Shown here piece by piece: positions 11,389 to 23,900 of a stretch of 64,000 nt of DNA. The position numbers and the translations under genes were made by a program. Location: assembly GCF_030272615.1 (NCBI RefSeq), contig NC_081407.1, forward strand, positions 375,203,018 to 375,267,017, given 5' to 3'. The notes beneath the pieces are model-generated. The model ran no database searches. It saw only the letters and a list, made by a program, of their open reading frames with translations, and was not told the origin of the DNA. This stretch comes from Cryptomeria japonica. Its lineage: Eukaryota > Streptophyta > Pinopsida > Cupressales > Cupressaceae. Position 1 is the first letter of the stretch. Each line of letters starts with the position of its first letter.

Positions 11389-12437
11389 TGTTAGGTCCTA
11401 GAGGCAACTGAGAGGGGGGGTGAATCAGTTGACTAATATTATTTAAACCAAAACAACTTAACCAAATTATTAGTTAATACTGGTGAACCAGTCTGTTATA
11501 CCGGTGGATAGTTTTAACAGATAAATGTAATATCAGCAAAGAATAATGCATGAAACAAAAAGACAAAGTCATCCACAACACATAACACCAATATTTGTAC
11601 GTGGAAACCCTGTAAGGGTAAAAACCATGGTGGGAAACCTTACCCACAATCAGATGATACTACTGTAGATAGTAAGTGTACATAAATGGGGTCTGCAAAT
11701 GCAGAAAGGCCAAGCGCCTAGAGCTCACTGCTCAATCACAAATGGGAGTCACACTGACTACAATTGGATGGTTAAATCCAATAGAAATGTACTGCTCAAA
11801 GTAGCATCTTCATATGCTTGATTCAGTACCGATGTAGTTTTGATATGCTTTCACAAAAACCTAGCTTCACCTTCAAATGAAGTCTGCATGTATAGCTCTG
11901 CTTAATCTTGCATATACCTTCCCTCAAATTTATTTCGCATTCCACACATGATCTTTACAAATAAGATCTTACATTTATACCATAACCTAAGACCAATTTT
12001 AGTAGGTTGGCTCTACAAGATATTACAATAAATCATTTACAAAAAATACAATATCCGATGCAATAACTGATTCAACATGTCGGCTTAATGTATTTATAAC
12101 AATAATTAATCATCTCCATAGCATGTCGTGCTGATCTGGAAAAGATAAACCTGCTGGTGCATAACCTAGACCTATTTGCCGGTAACAACAAATATGCAAA
12201 TACAAATATGCCAATATCCTATTCTCCAAGTTAAGATGTCCAATTGATGTCTTCGACATTACCGAGTGTTTTCCATGCTATTCCAAGTGTCGGTGATCAT
12301 TATATCCTGTCGGTGTGCCATATACTGGTGACTGTGCAAAAGTCACTTGCTTACCGGTGAATGTTGCTGGATCTCCAAAGCGCTAGAGTTTTAGTAGGTG
12401 TTGACATCAATGACAAAACCATACCAAAATACCAACA
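11389..12437 (-). repeat. Element B, 5' LTR (right on the map)
   Basis: This is the partner of 5811-6860 with the same TGTTAGG...ACCAACA ends, followed by GTAGA (12438-12442). Confidence 0.93.
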
Positions 12438-12670
12438 GTAGATAGACAGATGATAATTGAACATGAGAGGAAGAGGCAAACAAATAGATAGAAAGATAGA
12501 GAAAGGTAGAGGGGAGATAAAGTTAGAAAGGGGTAGGGAGATAGAGAGGGAGAGATAGATATAGAAGAATAGGGAAAGTGGGAGATAGAGAAAGATATAG
12601 AAGATGAGATAGAGTGATAGTAGATAGAGATATAATGTGATATAGAGAGAAGGAGAGAGGGAGAGAAATA
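12438..12670. repeat. Purine-rich tract, right part
   Basis: Continuation of the 4985-5810 tract, interrupted by element B. It starts with the second copy of the GTAGA target duplication. It passes into (AAAAT)n-like and AT-rich sequence after about 12670. Confidence 0.8.
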
Positions 12671-13589
12671 GTGGGACAAATTAATAATTAAAATAAAATA
12701 AAATAAAATAAAATAAATGTAAAGTTTAAACATATCAAAATCTAAAAATAAATATAAATAACAAATTAAAAATCTAATATTAAATCTATTAAATTAATAA
12801 ATAATTAAAATATATATATTGAAACCTTATTATTTACACATATATTAAATATAAATTATAATACTTTAAATCTCTCATTTGATTAATATGTATTATTTTA
12901 TATAATAATTATTAAAATTTTAAAAATGAAAATAATGTTTAAAAAGTTTTAAATATGAAATCAATAACTATTTATACGATATTTATATATATTATAAGTA
13001 AAATAAATAAATAAAACTAAATTTAAAAAGTTATGTTTTATTAATAAGATAAAGAATTAGTTCAAGTTAGCATAAAAAGTAAAAATGCAGTACGTATCAT
13101 GCAAGGTTACAAAGAAAAGGCAAATTCATTTTTATTGTCAAAGCACGTAACGTCTTTAATGTTTATTCTTCACTTATTACGAGAAGCACTCGTCGATGAG
13201 AATATCATTAGGTAAAAAAGAAAACGATAAAAATCCAATGAAATGAAGAGCAAGGCAGGCAAACGCTTTTAATGCGAAAAGAGAGAAAATTGGCAGGAAA
13301 GATCCAACGACAGTCAACGCCCCAATGGTCTTGCATCTTTTTCCAGTATTGTTGACCATTGGATGTGGAAATCAGCTTGTTTCACTTCATAGTAGGGAAC
13401 GCCTTCGGCGTAAAAAGGTGTCAAATGTTAATTAGAGAAAAATTTGGTTTATTGTTTTTGCATATATTTATTTAATATATGAGGTCAATTCATAAGTCAT
13501 TTAGAAAATGATGTTGTTTGTGCAAGAAAATTCTAAACTCAAGAAGATAGTCAGGCTCAATTAGCAATAGACCCATGTTATGTTTGCAA
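12671..13589. other. AT-rich spacer
   Basis: AT-rich to about 13060, then more balanced sequence. A 60-codon minus frame at 13177-13359 has a hydrophobic middle but no recognised family. No gene is supported. Confidence 0.45.
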
Positions 13590-14658
<1,069 letters not shown>

Positions 14659-15193
14659 AAATAAAATTAAAATAGTTACTAATTGTTTGAAAAAGAGGAA
14701 GGAGATTGGGATGGTGTGCGTGCGGGGGTTCTTGGGCGACCGAGATAGGGTTTCAAGGCCCTAGCTCGTTGGTGGTTTAGTTGTAGGTGCGGTGGGGGAG
14801 GGTTGTGCAGGGCATCAGGGGAGTGTTGCGGCAGCGGGGGTTGTGCTGGGTTCGGTTGTGGGTGTGGGGGGAGCAATGGGGGTTGGTAGATAGGGCTTAG
14901 GCTGCGCGGGGACTGGGCTTTGGTTGCGCGAGGGTGAAGCTTAGGCTGCACAGGAGCGGGGCTTTGAATGCGCAAGGGTGGGGCTCCAACTTGCTATGGC
15001 TCGTGGGTTTCCTGTGAGCCTGGGGGTGTCTGTTGGCCCCTTCTTTTGGTGGTGCTTGAGTGAGGTGGTGTCTTGGGTGTCGTGCCTCCTTGAGTGGCCC
15101 TTTTGGGGTGTGGGTTCTTGGCCCTCGTGTTTAATTTTTTTTGGTGCTTCGATGTCGAGTTTTGGTGGTGAGGCCTTGTACGTTGCGCCGGCC

Positions 15194-16579
15194 ATGGATT
15201 TCCGTGCTGCGGTGGGCTCAAAACCCCCACTTCAGAGTATGAAGAATTTTAACAATAATATTTTCTCATCAGATTCTAGGCTTGGGAGCGCTGGTAGCTC
15301 TCACATTATGAAGATTAATGGTTGTCTGAAGAGATGTAGTGAGAGGCCGAAGCTAGTTATTCCTCCTGAGATGATAGCTGAAGACATTGAATATTTTTCA
15401 AAACACTCGTTATACTGCAAGTTTTTGGGAATGAGGGTTTCCTTACAGTTTTTGAAAAACTGGGCACAACAGACTTGGGCACCGGAATGGGAAATGGGGA
15501 TTATGTTGTTGGAAAATAACTACTTCATGGTCACTTTCAATTGCATGGAGGATCGCAATAGGGTCTTTGAAGGAGGCCCGTATTTTTACAACCAGGTGGG
15601 TTTGTTCATCAAACCTTGGCATGCGGGGTTTAATCCTTCTAAGGATCTCCCAAATAGGGTTCCAGTGTGGGTTTGGTTACCACGTTTTCTTATGGAATAT
15701 TGTCGGGAGGATGTGCTATGGGTGCTTGCTACTCTGATTGGGAGGCCAGTGGGATCTTCAATGCAAACCCTAGGGAGAAAGGCAACAACCCTTGCGCGTA
15801 TCTGTGTTGAAATTGATCTTAGTAAACCATTGCCAGATGCTATAGATATGTGTGTAGGCTCTTATTCTTGGGTTCAACAGTTAGATTATGAGACTTTACC
15901 ATTTTGATGTTGTCTGTGTCATGAGTATGGTCATTTACAGCGTAAGTACCGTAGATATAAACCGGCGGTGCGTCAACCTCAGCAGTCAGACCCAAGCCTA
16001 GATAGGGATGAGAAAGGGAAAGCTGCCATGTTGGTCAAGGTTGAGGGTGCTGATGGTTTTGTCTCAGTTACGACAAAGAATAGGAACTGAGGACAAAAGA
16101 TGTCCTTACAGGAGAGACAGGAGGAGGATTCCTTCAACAAATTTGAGGTCCTGGATGATCTTGGCCACTAGGAAGTAAATTTGGGGTTAACTCCTTTGGA
16201 TCATGGTGCATCAGGGGGGGCTCCGAAAAGAGTAATTGAGGACTCTACCCAGACCCTGCTAGTGGTTGGAAGCCAACAAATGGAGATGAATCAGCCAGTA
16301 GGGGTCCAGTTGGGGCTTACTCCTAGTTTTGAGGTGAATTTGGTTGAGGGGGAGGGTTCTCTGATAGATTTGAAATTGGAACTGGCTAGGGTGAAAAGTA
16401 ATAAGTCCTCCGCTCACTTGGGGCTGCATCAGAAAGATATTAAGAAAAGTGCTTTAGAGAAGAGCTCAAAGGTTGGCAGAAAGAAGGATCTGGATAAGAT
16501 CAAATTGATGGGGGAGAACTTGGTTGAGTTAGGGTCAGTGAAGACTTTGGATTCTCACTTTTCCAATCCCCCAAAATGA
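15194..16579 (+). pseudogene. LINE-1 ORF1: DUF4283-like RNA-binding protein with zinc knuckle, three stops
   Basis: The start is chosen at ATG 15194 because it has an ideal context (gccATGg) and begins the conserved part. The frame is open further upstream, to 14978. The DUF4283-like domain spans roughly 15340-15910 (I-A-E-D-I-E-Y-F, Y-F-M-V-T-F, R-V-P-V-W-V-W-L-P). A CCHC-type knuckle follows at about 15911-15950, but its last Cys reads Tyr. Stops at 15905-15907 (TGA), 16088-16090 (TGA) and 16169-16171 (TAG) break an otherwise indel-free frame, and all three fit C-to-T or G-to-A changes. The final TGA overlaps the ORF2 start as ATGA. The role in the family is RNA binding during target-primed reverse transcription. 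Confidence 0.85.
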
Positions 16580-19500
16580 TTGTACTTTCATGGAATGTGA
16601 GGGGCTTGAACAGTGGCCCTAGACAAAATGTTGTTTGGGATTTAATTAGGAATCATTCACCTGATGTCCTAATTTTGCAAGAAACTAAACTTTCAGTGGA
16701 GAGTATGATGGGTCTAGTGCCAAAGCTATGGGGGCGAGGCGAGTGTCAGTGTGTTGGGGCAGCTGGTTCCTCTGAAGGGGTGGCCTGTCTTTGGAACCCT
16801 TTAAGATTTTGCCCTGTCTGGTGGGTTGCCTCTAGATCTTCTTTATCCGGGGTTATTTCTAGTCTTGAGACTGGAAAGTTCATCTTGTTTTCTAACATCT
16901 ATGCCCCTACAGATTTTCAGAGTAAGCAACACTTATGGTCTCAGATTTCTTGTATGCAAAGGTTGGCCCCTTTTCATCCTTGGATTATGGCAAGAGACTT
17001 CAATGCCATTCTTGAGTTGAGTGAAAAGAGGGGGGGTTTCATGTGGTAGGAACCTTCTTCTTTCCCTTTTCAGGATAGTATATCCTTGTTGCAGCTCGTT
17101 GACATTAAGTCGGGCAATGGTTTGTTCACTTGGAACAATTGGAGGGTGGGAGAGTATTGGAATGCAGAGAGGTTGGATCATTTTCTGGCCTCTAGTTTTT
17201 GGATTGGTGGAGGGTAGCCCACAAGTACTGAGATTCTTGACTGGAGAGGGTCAGATCACTAGCCCAACAAGATGGTTTCTTCTTCGGCTTGGGTAGCTCG
17301 CTCTCCTTTCAAATTCCCACTTATGTGGCTTCAGGATCCCACTTTGCAAGTTCTTGTAGCAGAGTGGTGGAGGAATGTGAGGTCGACCTTTGGCACTACC
17401 ATGTACTCTTTTTCCAAGAAGTTACAATTTGTTAAGTTTCAGCTTAAACAGTGGAACCGACAGGGATTCGGGAATATTTTTCATGCTAAGAAAGTTGCTC
17501 AACTTGTGCTGAATGGGATCACCAGTGAAATCAGAGAGCATGGGGTGTCTGAGGAATTTCTTAGGAAGGAGGATAGGGCTTTCAAGGTGGTTGAGGAATT
17601 GGAGCTGAGGGAAGAAATATAATGGAAGTAGAGAGCTCGTATTGATTGGCTGAAGGAGGGGGACAAGAACACTACTTTCTTCTTCAACTCAGTGAAAGAA
17701 AGAAGACATGGAAATTCCATCCCTGTTGTAGTTAATGATAGAGGTGATCAGTGCTTATCCTTGCAGGAGATCTCTAGGGAGTTGTTACAGTTTTTTTAGG
17801 CCCTCTTCAGGAAGGACCCCCTGGGGGAATTGGTGGCGGGAAATCAGGTTCTTTCTTGCATTCTTTCTTTGGTCATGGGTGAGATGAATGAGCAGATTTT
17901 GTGTCCTATTTTTTTGGATGAACTTTAGAGGATTGTCTTTCACATGAGGAAAGGAAAAGCTCTTGGATCGGATGGGCTCCCGGTTGAATTCTTTCAAGAG
18001 TTCTAGGATACTATCAAATTGGATTTATTGGATGTAGTCTGGGAGTCCCAGAGGAATAAGCAAATGCTTTGGCTATTGAATATGACTTTCATTGCTCTAA
18101 TCCCCAAGTGTGATGGGGCCAATTGCGCTCTATCTCTCTCTGCAATGTGATTTATAATATCATCTCTAAGCTGATAGCGGATAGATTGAAGAAGTGCCTG
18201 GGGAATGTTATCTCTAAGGAGCAGAGTGGATTTGTGGAAGGGCGCCAAATTTTGGATGGTGTGGTCATTGCGACAGAGACCATTCATTCTATGGCTTCAT
18301 CCAAGGAAAAAGCTATATTTATCAAGCTGGATATGGCTAAGGTGTACGATAGAGTTCGGTGGTTCTTCCTTCAGAAGATCCTCAGGGCTTTTGGTTTTGT
18401 GGATGAGTGGATCCAGTGGGTTATGAGTTGTGTTACGTCTACTTCTTTCTTTGTGCTTATCAATGGAGACCATACTGAGCTATTTGGTGCTTCTAGGGGT
18501 CTTCGCCAGGGGGACCCCCTCTCCCCTTATTTATTCATTCTTCTAGCTGAGGGTCTGGGGAGGCTGATTAAGCATAATGTGGGGTTGGGTTTTATTCAGG
18601 GTTGGAGATGGGGTAATGAATTGCAGCTGCAGTCTTATTTGCAGTTTGTGGATGACACGACCCTTATGGAGCTGACTCGGGTCAGAGAAGCTACTAATCT
18701 GTGTAAGGTCTTAGATGTTTATCTTGCGGCCTCAGGCCAGTTGATCAATGAGGATAAATCTTTTATCCTCTTTTTCAACAAACTTGTAACTATTCAAAGG
18801 AGGATTGCTCTTATCTTGAGATTCCAGGTTGGCTCTTTGCCCTTGATTTATTTGGGTAATCCTATTTCTCTTGGCAACCCTCCTAGGGAGTCTTGACAGG
18901 GTATTTTGGATAAATTTCGCACGAAGGTTGAACACTGGACTTATAGATGGCTATCCTTTGCTGGAGGGTTCAACTAATTTAGTTAGTGATTCAGGCTCTT
19001 TCAATCTATCGATGTATGCTTCATGTGGCTCCTAAGTGGTTCTTTAAGGGTTTGGATTCTCTGGTTAGGCAATTCTTATGGGCAAGCAATCTTTGAGTCT
19101 GGTGTGTAGCCCAAAGCAGTTGGGGGGGCTTGGTTTAAGGCAGCCTATTCTTTTTGAGGAAGTGTTGGCTGCTAAATTATATTGGAGGTGGTGTGTGGAG
19201 CAGGATCGAGGTTGGGCCAAGATTTTGGCCAACAAATATATGCAGAGGATCCTGAGGGAGGAAATCCCTAGATATTTGCTTGAGGGAAAGGGCTCATTGA
19301 TCTGGTATACTCTCAAAAGGGGGGCTTCTCTCATTAAGGCTAGGCTTTTTTGGATTTGCAGAAGGGGGGAAGAGGTCCTTTTCTGGAATGACTATTGGGA
19401 TGGATATCCTCCCATCATTGAGCAGTTTCCTCACCTTGGGAATCTGTGCCAGAGGTTTTTGGAGGCGGGATGGTCAAGGGTGGGTGGCTTTAAGGTTGTT

Positions 19501-20808
19501 TATAGGTGTGGTCGGTTGGAGTTGGAGTGGTGGAAGGATCCTAATGAGTGGTCGGTTGCTGGGATGGAGGAAGAGTGTGCTGAGTTGCATGGCATTTTGG
19601 TGAGTAGACACTATAGCTCCCTCAAGGGAAGGGATGGGCTTGCTTGGTCTCGAAATCCTAAGGGCATTTTTATTGTGGCTAGTGGATACCGTGAATTGTT
19701 GAACCGAAGACTTGAGGGAGGAGAGGTGAACTGGTGGAAACAGGCGTGGAATAATGTTTCTTGGTCAAAGTGTAACTGCTTTGCTTGGACTTTGGATTTG
19801 AATAGATGTCTAACCTGGGACAATATCTACAAGCAGGGATTCTTGGGGCCTTCTATTTGTGCTTTGTCTGGTAATGGAAAGGAAGATTCCTCACACCTGT
19901 TCTTCAAATGCCCCTTCTCTATACTTATTTGGCATTAATGGTGGGGGGTGTGGAAGCATCCTTGTGTCCACGCGGATTCTCTAAATGAGTTCTGGAGTAG
20001 TTTGGGCAGACCTCCTATCTTGTCCTCCTTCCTCCAGACTATCTGGTATATTGGGCCCATCTTCATTCTGTGGTAGATCTAGCTTGAGAGGAAAAGGAGA
20101 ATTTTTCATGAGGTCAGATTGTTTGTTCAACAGGTTTGGAATAGGATCATTGCTATGATTTGGGAGACAGTGGAAGCTAAATGTGAGGTAAATTTTCCAC
20201 TGAGTAGAGAGGAGACATAAATTGTGAGTAGGCTTGGCCTGCAGGAGTTGTCTCTTAGCTCAACTTGTGTCAAGAGAGGTAGATGGACTACGAAGAAGGT
20301 GCAAAGGGTGGGAAGGTGGATATCCCCTCAGCATGGGATTATCAAGATTAACATTGATGGCTCATCTAGGGGTAACCCAGGCCCTGCTGGAGTTGGTGGA
20401 GTTGGCAGGAATAGTAGGGGGGAGGTAGTTTTCCTCTTTTCTCTGCTTAAAGGGAGGCAGTCTAATAATTTTATGGAGGGAGTTGCGATTCTCTATGCCC
20501 TAGAGCAAGCTTGGGAGTTGGGATGAAGGAAGGTGATTTGTGAATCAAATTCACAAATTATTGTTAACTTGTTGAATGAGCAGAAGGTGAATGGGATCGA
20601 ATAGCAGTTGGCAGGGATTGTTCAACAGATTCTCCAAATTAGTTCTTTAATGGAGCAGGTGTCTTTCATCCATATCCCTCGAGAATGGAAGAGAGCAGCT
20701 GATTGTTTGGCCAAGTGGGCCTTAGAACATGGTAGTGATTGGAAAGTTGAAGGTTGGGATCATCTCTCTGGGGATTACTCTCAGGACTTGCAGAAGTTTT
20801 TTTACTGA
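16576..20808 (+). pseudogene. LINE-1 ORF2: endonuclease, reverse transcriptase, zf-RVT and RNase H, degenerate
   Basis: The ATG at 16576 overlaps the ORF1 stop. The AP-like endonuclease shows SWNVRGL, LQETKL, DFNAIL, RLDHFLA and SDH (about 16590-17260). Reverse transcriptase runs from about 17900 to 18960 with KGKALGSDGLP, GLRQGDPLSP and the catalytic FVDD near 18648 (FADD in most relatives). A Zn-binding reverse-transcriptase C-terminal domain (zf-RVT) lies at about 19720-19930. RNase H begins near 20340 (NIDGSSRGNPGPAG, then MEGVAILYALEQA), but its third acidic residue reads Asn in CESNSQ. Frames shift near 18120 and again between 18960 and 19075. Many stops (for example 17047-17049, 17620-17622, 19936-19938) fit CAG, CAA or TGG mutated by C-to-T type changes. 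Confidence 0.9.
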
Positions 20809-20955
20809 GGACATGGATGGTTATGAAGTTCGATGAAGTGGAGATGGTTTGTTGGTTCTTTTCTGGGGCGTTGGGGCTTTGGCTCTCTTTGTAATTTTTG
20901 TGATTGAGTTTCAATAAATTTTTTACCCCTTTTATTCCAAAATAAAATTAAAATA

Positions 20956-23900
20956 AAAAATGTAAAGTATTTTGTCAATAAAATATAACAATTTTTTATT
21001 TGCTCATTTTTTTGTTAGATATATTTATAATATTATTTAGAGTAAAAAAAAAAAGCCAGTGAATAATTATACTTTCTAGTAGCAAAGGCTTATGGCAAAC
21101 AACACCACTCAAATCAGATTTTGCTTCCATCCAAAAACATTTTATACCCTAATTCACTTCATTGACATAAATTGACAGCCAAAAATTTTGACGTGACACT
21201 AATTTAAAATGCAATAGGTCTCCCTTCATATTTTTATTACATGATCCATCGTCGGAATGAAAGAATTAGTGAAGATGATTTTTGTTCATTAACTAATTCT
21301 CTCATTCTAATGATGGATCATATAGTATGAATGAAACAATGGTGATGAGAAACATTATACACAATTCCAAGTCAAAAAGATGCGAATTAACATAACAAAC
21401 TATGAAAATTCCATGACTTTAATCCCTCCATAATCACCTATTGAAATTCAAATCATTTGGTACTGTCATTGACATATGTTTGCACCAAAAAATTTCTTCA
21501 ACATTAATGAAATATGCATTTGAGTATGTAATTGATCTCAGTGTAATCATAAATTGATTTAACTTGTACTTTTGACAGGCTTAACAAGAAGCCAAGTCTT
21601 ATTCTATTCATTGTCTTTCTTGTTATTATTAGTTCCTTCCTGCAAGGACTATAGCAGAGGCCTCTTTTGTTAACTGGTAATTAATCTAATTACAATGGGA
21701 GAATCAGAAACCATTATTTACAAATATTTTTGTCTTCCCTAATGTCCGCTTGTTCAACTTGCATATTATTTAAGCAAAATGTTTTAAGCAAATTTTGTGG
21801 CGATCTCTGATTGCCATTGCACGCAGATGACAGAGGCATTCAGAGCTATTCATAGGTTCCCATAAGAGAGAACGCATGATTAACGAAGGTTGGCAGATCT
21901 TGGGGTATTTGCTTCTGAAAATTGCAGGGCAGGGAAAATTTGAATTTTTTTAAGCATACTCATATTGGACAGGTTACGGTTCCAGGCTGTCAGGACAGGG
22001 TTGTAGGACATTAAGTAAGGGTTGCCATCGTCTGATTGGGGTTTCAGATTACTTGCAGATGTATTCTGCAATATCAATGCTAGAGAACACACTTCTCCCA
22101 ATGCACTGCTCTTAGCGCTTTGGAGGATTGGAGAGGTTTCAAGGCAAAAGTTATTTGCATATTTTTCGATTTTTGTAGGGAGTGCAGCGAGGGAGAAATT
22201 TTAGGGCAGCATTTAACTAACAATTAAAATTTAACAGTTTAACCAATCAAAATTCTAAATTTCCTCACTTAAATTTTATCTGCAATGTTTACCATATCTA
22301 AATTATTAACATTTTAACCGTTTATAATGATAATTTTATTTTATTGAATGCTAATGATTCATTAGTAAAATTTAATATTCATAGGTTCTGATTTGACAGT
22401 ACATAGGCATTCGCATCTATCACCGTTGACGGTACCAGTTGTAGTCTATGCCACATCGATAGGTAAAGCAGTTTGCAAAATAATAGGAAATTTATTGATG
22501 TATTGGGCCACTGGTGATGGATAAAAAGAATAGTTCCCTTCTAATTAATTGATTGAAAATCCTGGGAAATTTTCTCCATTAAGACACATCCCCCGCGATA
22601 AAGAGGATGAGCTTGGGTAATATGTTGATTTAACACATCTGTGCAACACTACATGATGAATCATGTTATTTTTGTGATAAAACCTGTCTTTAAAATGCTC
22701 TCTGATCATTGCATCGAGATTGTATCCACTGATAGAAAACAATGTGCTACCATAGACAAACTAAATCAAAAGAATTGTGATGAAGATGGTTAGCATGAGA
22801 AAAGTTCATCAAGGAGGGCAGATACATAGAACCAATAAATAGATTAATCCTCCACATATATAATGTTCCTAAAGTAATTGAAATCTCAAAAATGCCAATA
22901 TTATACTCACATCAACGACGTAAGTTTAAATATTATGAAGGTCTCTTAATTAAACCTCTGCTCTGCAGTATCAAGAGTACGCAAGATAAAAGTGAATAGA
23001 AGCGGTAATGAAAGGGTAGAGCTCCTGGTCTGCTCCAGGAGCCAATTCCATCACTCAACTCCATGAATATCTTTCTCGCCCAAAAATTTTCTACAATGGC
23101 AGGCGCAGCCATCCATTCATGTGTTGTACATTTTGACACTTACATTAATAACTCCGGAATCAACAACACCATCCTTCCCTTATTAAATAATTTATTAATA
23201 TTATAATATGGTTTTTATGATTATAATATCATTCATATGCAATACTTTTAAGATTAATAGTGATTTCAGTAATACTAATAATAATATTGGAACCGGTAGC
23301 TAATTGTTGTCTTGGGACATTTTGGGGGCCACCGAAATTATATTGGTGGTATCTTTTCACCAAACCTATTAATCTACCACAAAACCAAAACTGTTCTTCC
23401 AAGCATTGGCAGGAACTACGCTGCCCTTGTTATATTAATACAACTGAGATCTTGTGGATTTCGATTTCAGTAACTCCAAGCATTTTTCACCATGTCAGGC
23501 ATGCAATAGTTGTTCATGGGTGATTGGGTTTAAATAAAGTAAAATTACGAATACATATAGAAGTTTGATCTTATTAGGTTTTATAAGGAATAGAAAGGTG
23601 GAACAAGAATCATTGTTGTGGATATTGTTGGAACAACACTATCTAAAGGCAGGATTATCTGGTTTACAATTAAAAATGTGTTTTAGAGGATGTATTGGGA
23701 TTATGTTTGCAGGAGACAAAGCAAGAAGACAAACTTCCGTTTGCAGATAATCAAGGAAAAGCAACATGCTAGGCTTGATTAGATTCCTAGTAACTGCTTT
23801 CGAAATGGTTCTATGACCTCACTAGGAAACTTAGACTGATTATAAATCAAATCTTGTGTAGATCAAAAGATTTTTTTATTATAAAGCAAGCTTTTGAATC

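Larger units (their letters stand above)
5811..12437 (-). mobile_element. Copia element B: complete Ty1/copia LTR retrotransposon
   Basis: The element has two ~1,050-bp LTRs (5811-6860 and 11389-12437) and a 5-bp target duplication GTAGA (5806-5810 and 12438-12442). Its primer-binding site (TGGTATCAGAGC read on the minus strand, 11375-11386) is complementary to initiator tRNA-Met. A polypurine tract lies beside the 3' LTR (6861-6874). Between these the minus strand holds gag-protease (11332 down) and integrase, reverse transcriptase and RNase H (to 7192), in copia order. About 23 differences are visible in the first ~330 bp of the two LTRs, so the insertion is not recent. It landed in a purine-rich simple-sequence tract. 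Stops, one frameshift and a changed catalytic motif make it non-autonomous. Confidence 0.95.
14675..20939 (+). mobile_element. LINE-1: near full-length plant L1-type retrotransposon with RNase H
   Basis: The element is bounded by a 16-bp direct repeat, aaataaaattaaaata, at 14659-14674 and 20940-20955. The repeat is low in complexity but lies exactly at both expected ends. The 5' part (14690-15190) is a G-rich, CpG-containing untranslated leader, in contrast to the AT-rich flanks. ORF1 (15194-16579) and ORF2 (16576-20808) follow, with endonuclease, reverse transcriptase, a Zn-binding domain and RNase H in the order known for plant L1 elements. The 3' end is T-rich with a weak A-rich tail. The length of ~6.3 kb is usual for the family. 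Stops and a few indels inactivate it. Confidence 0.9.
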
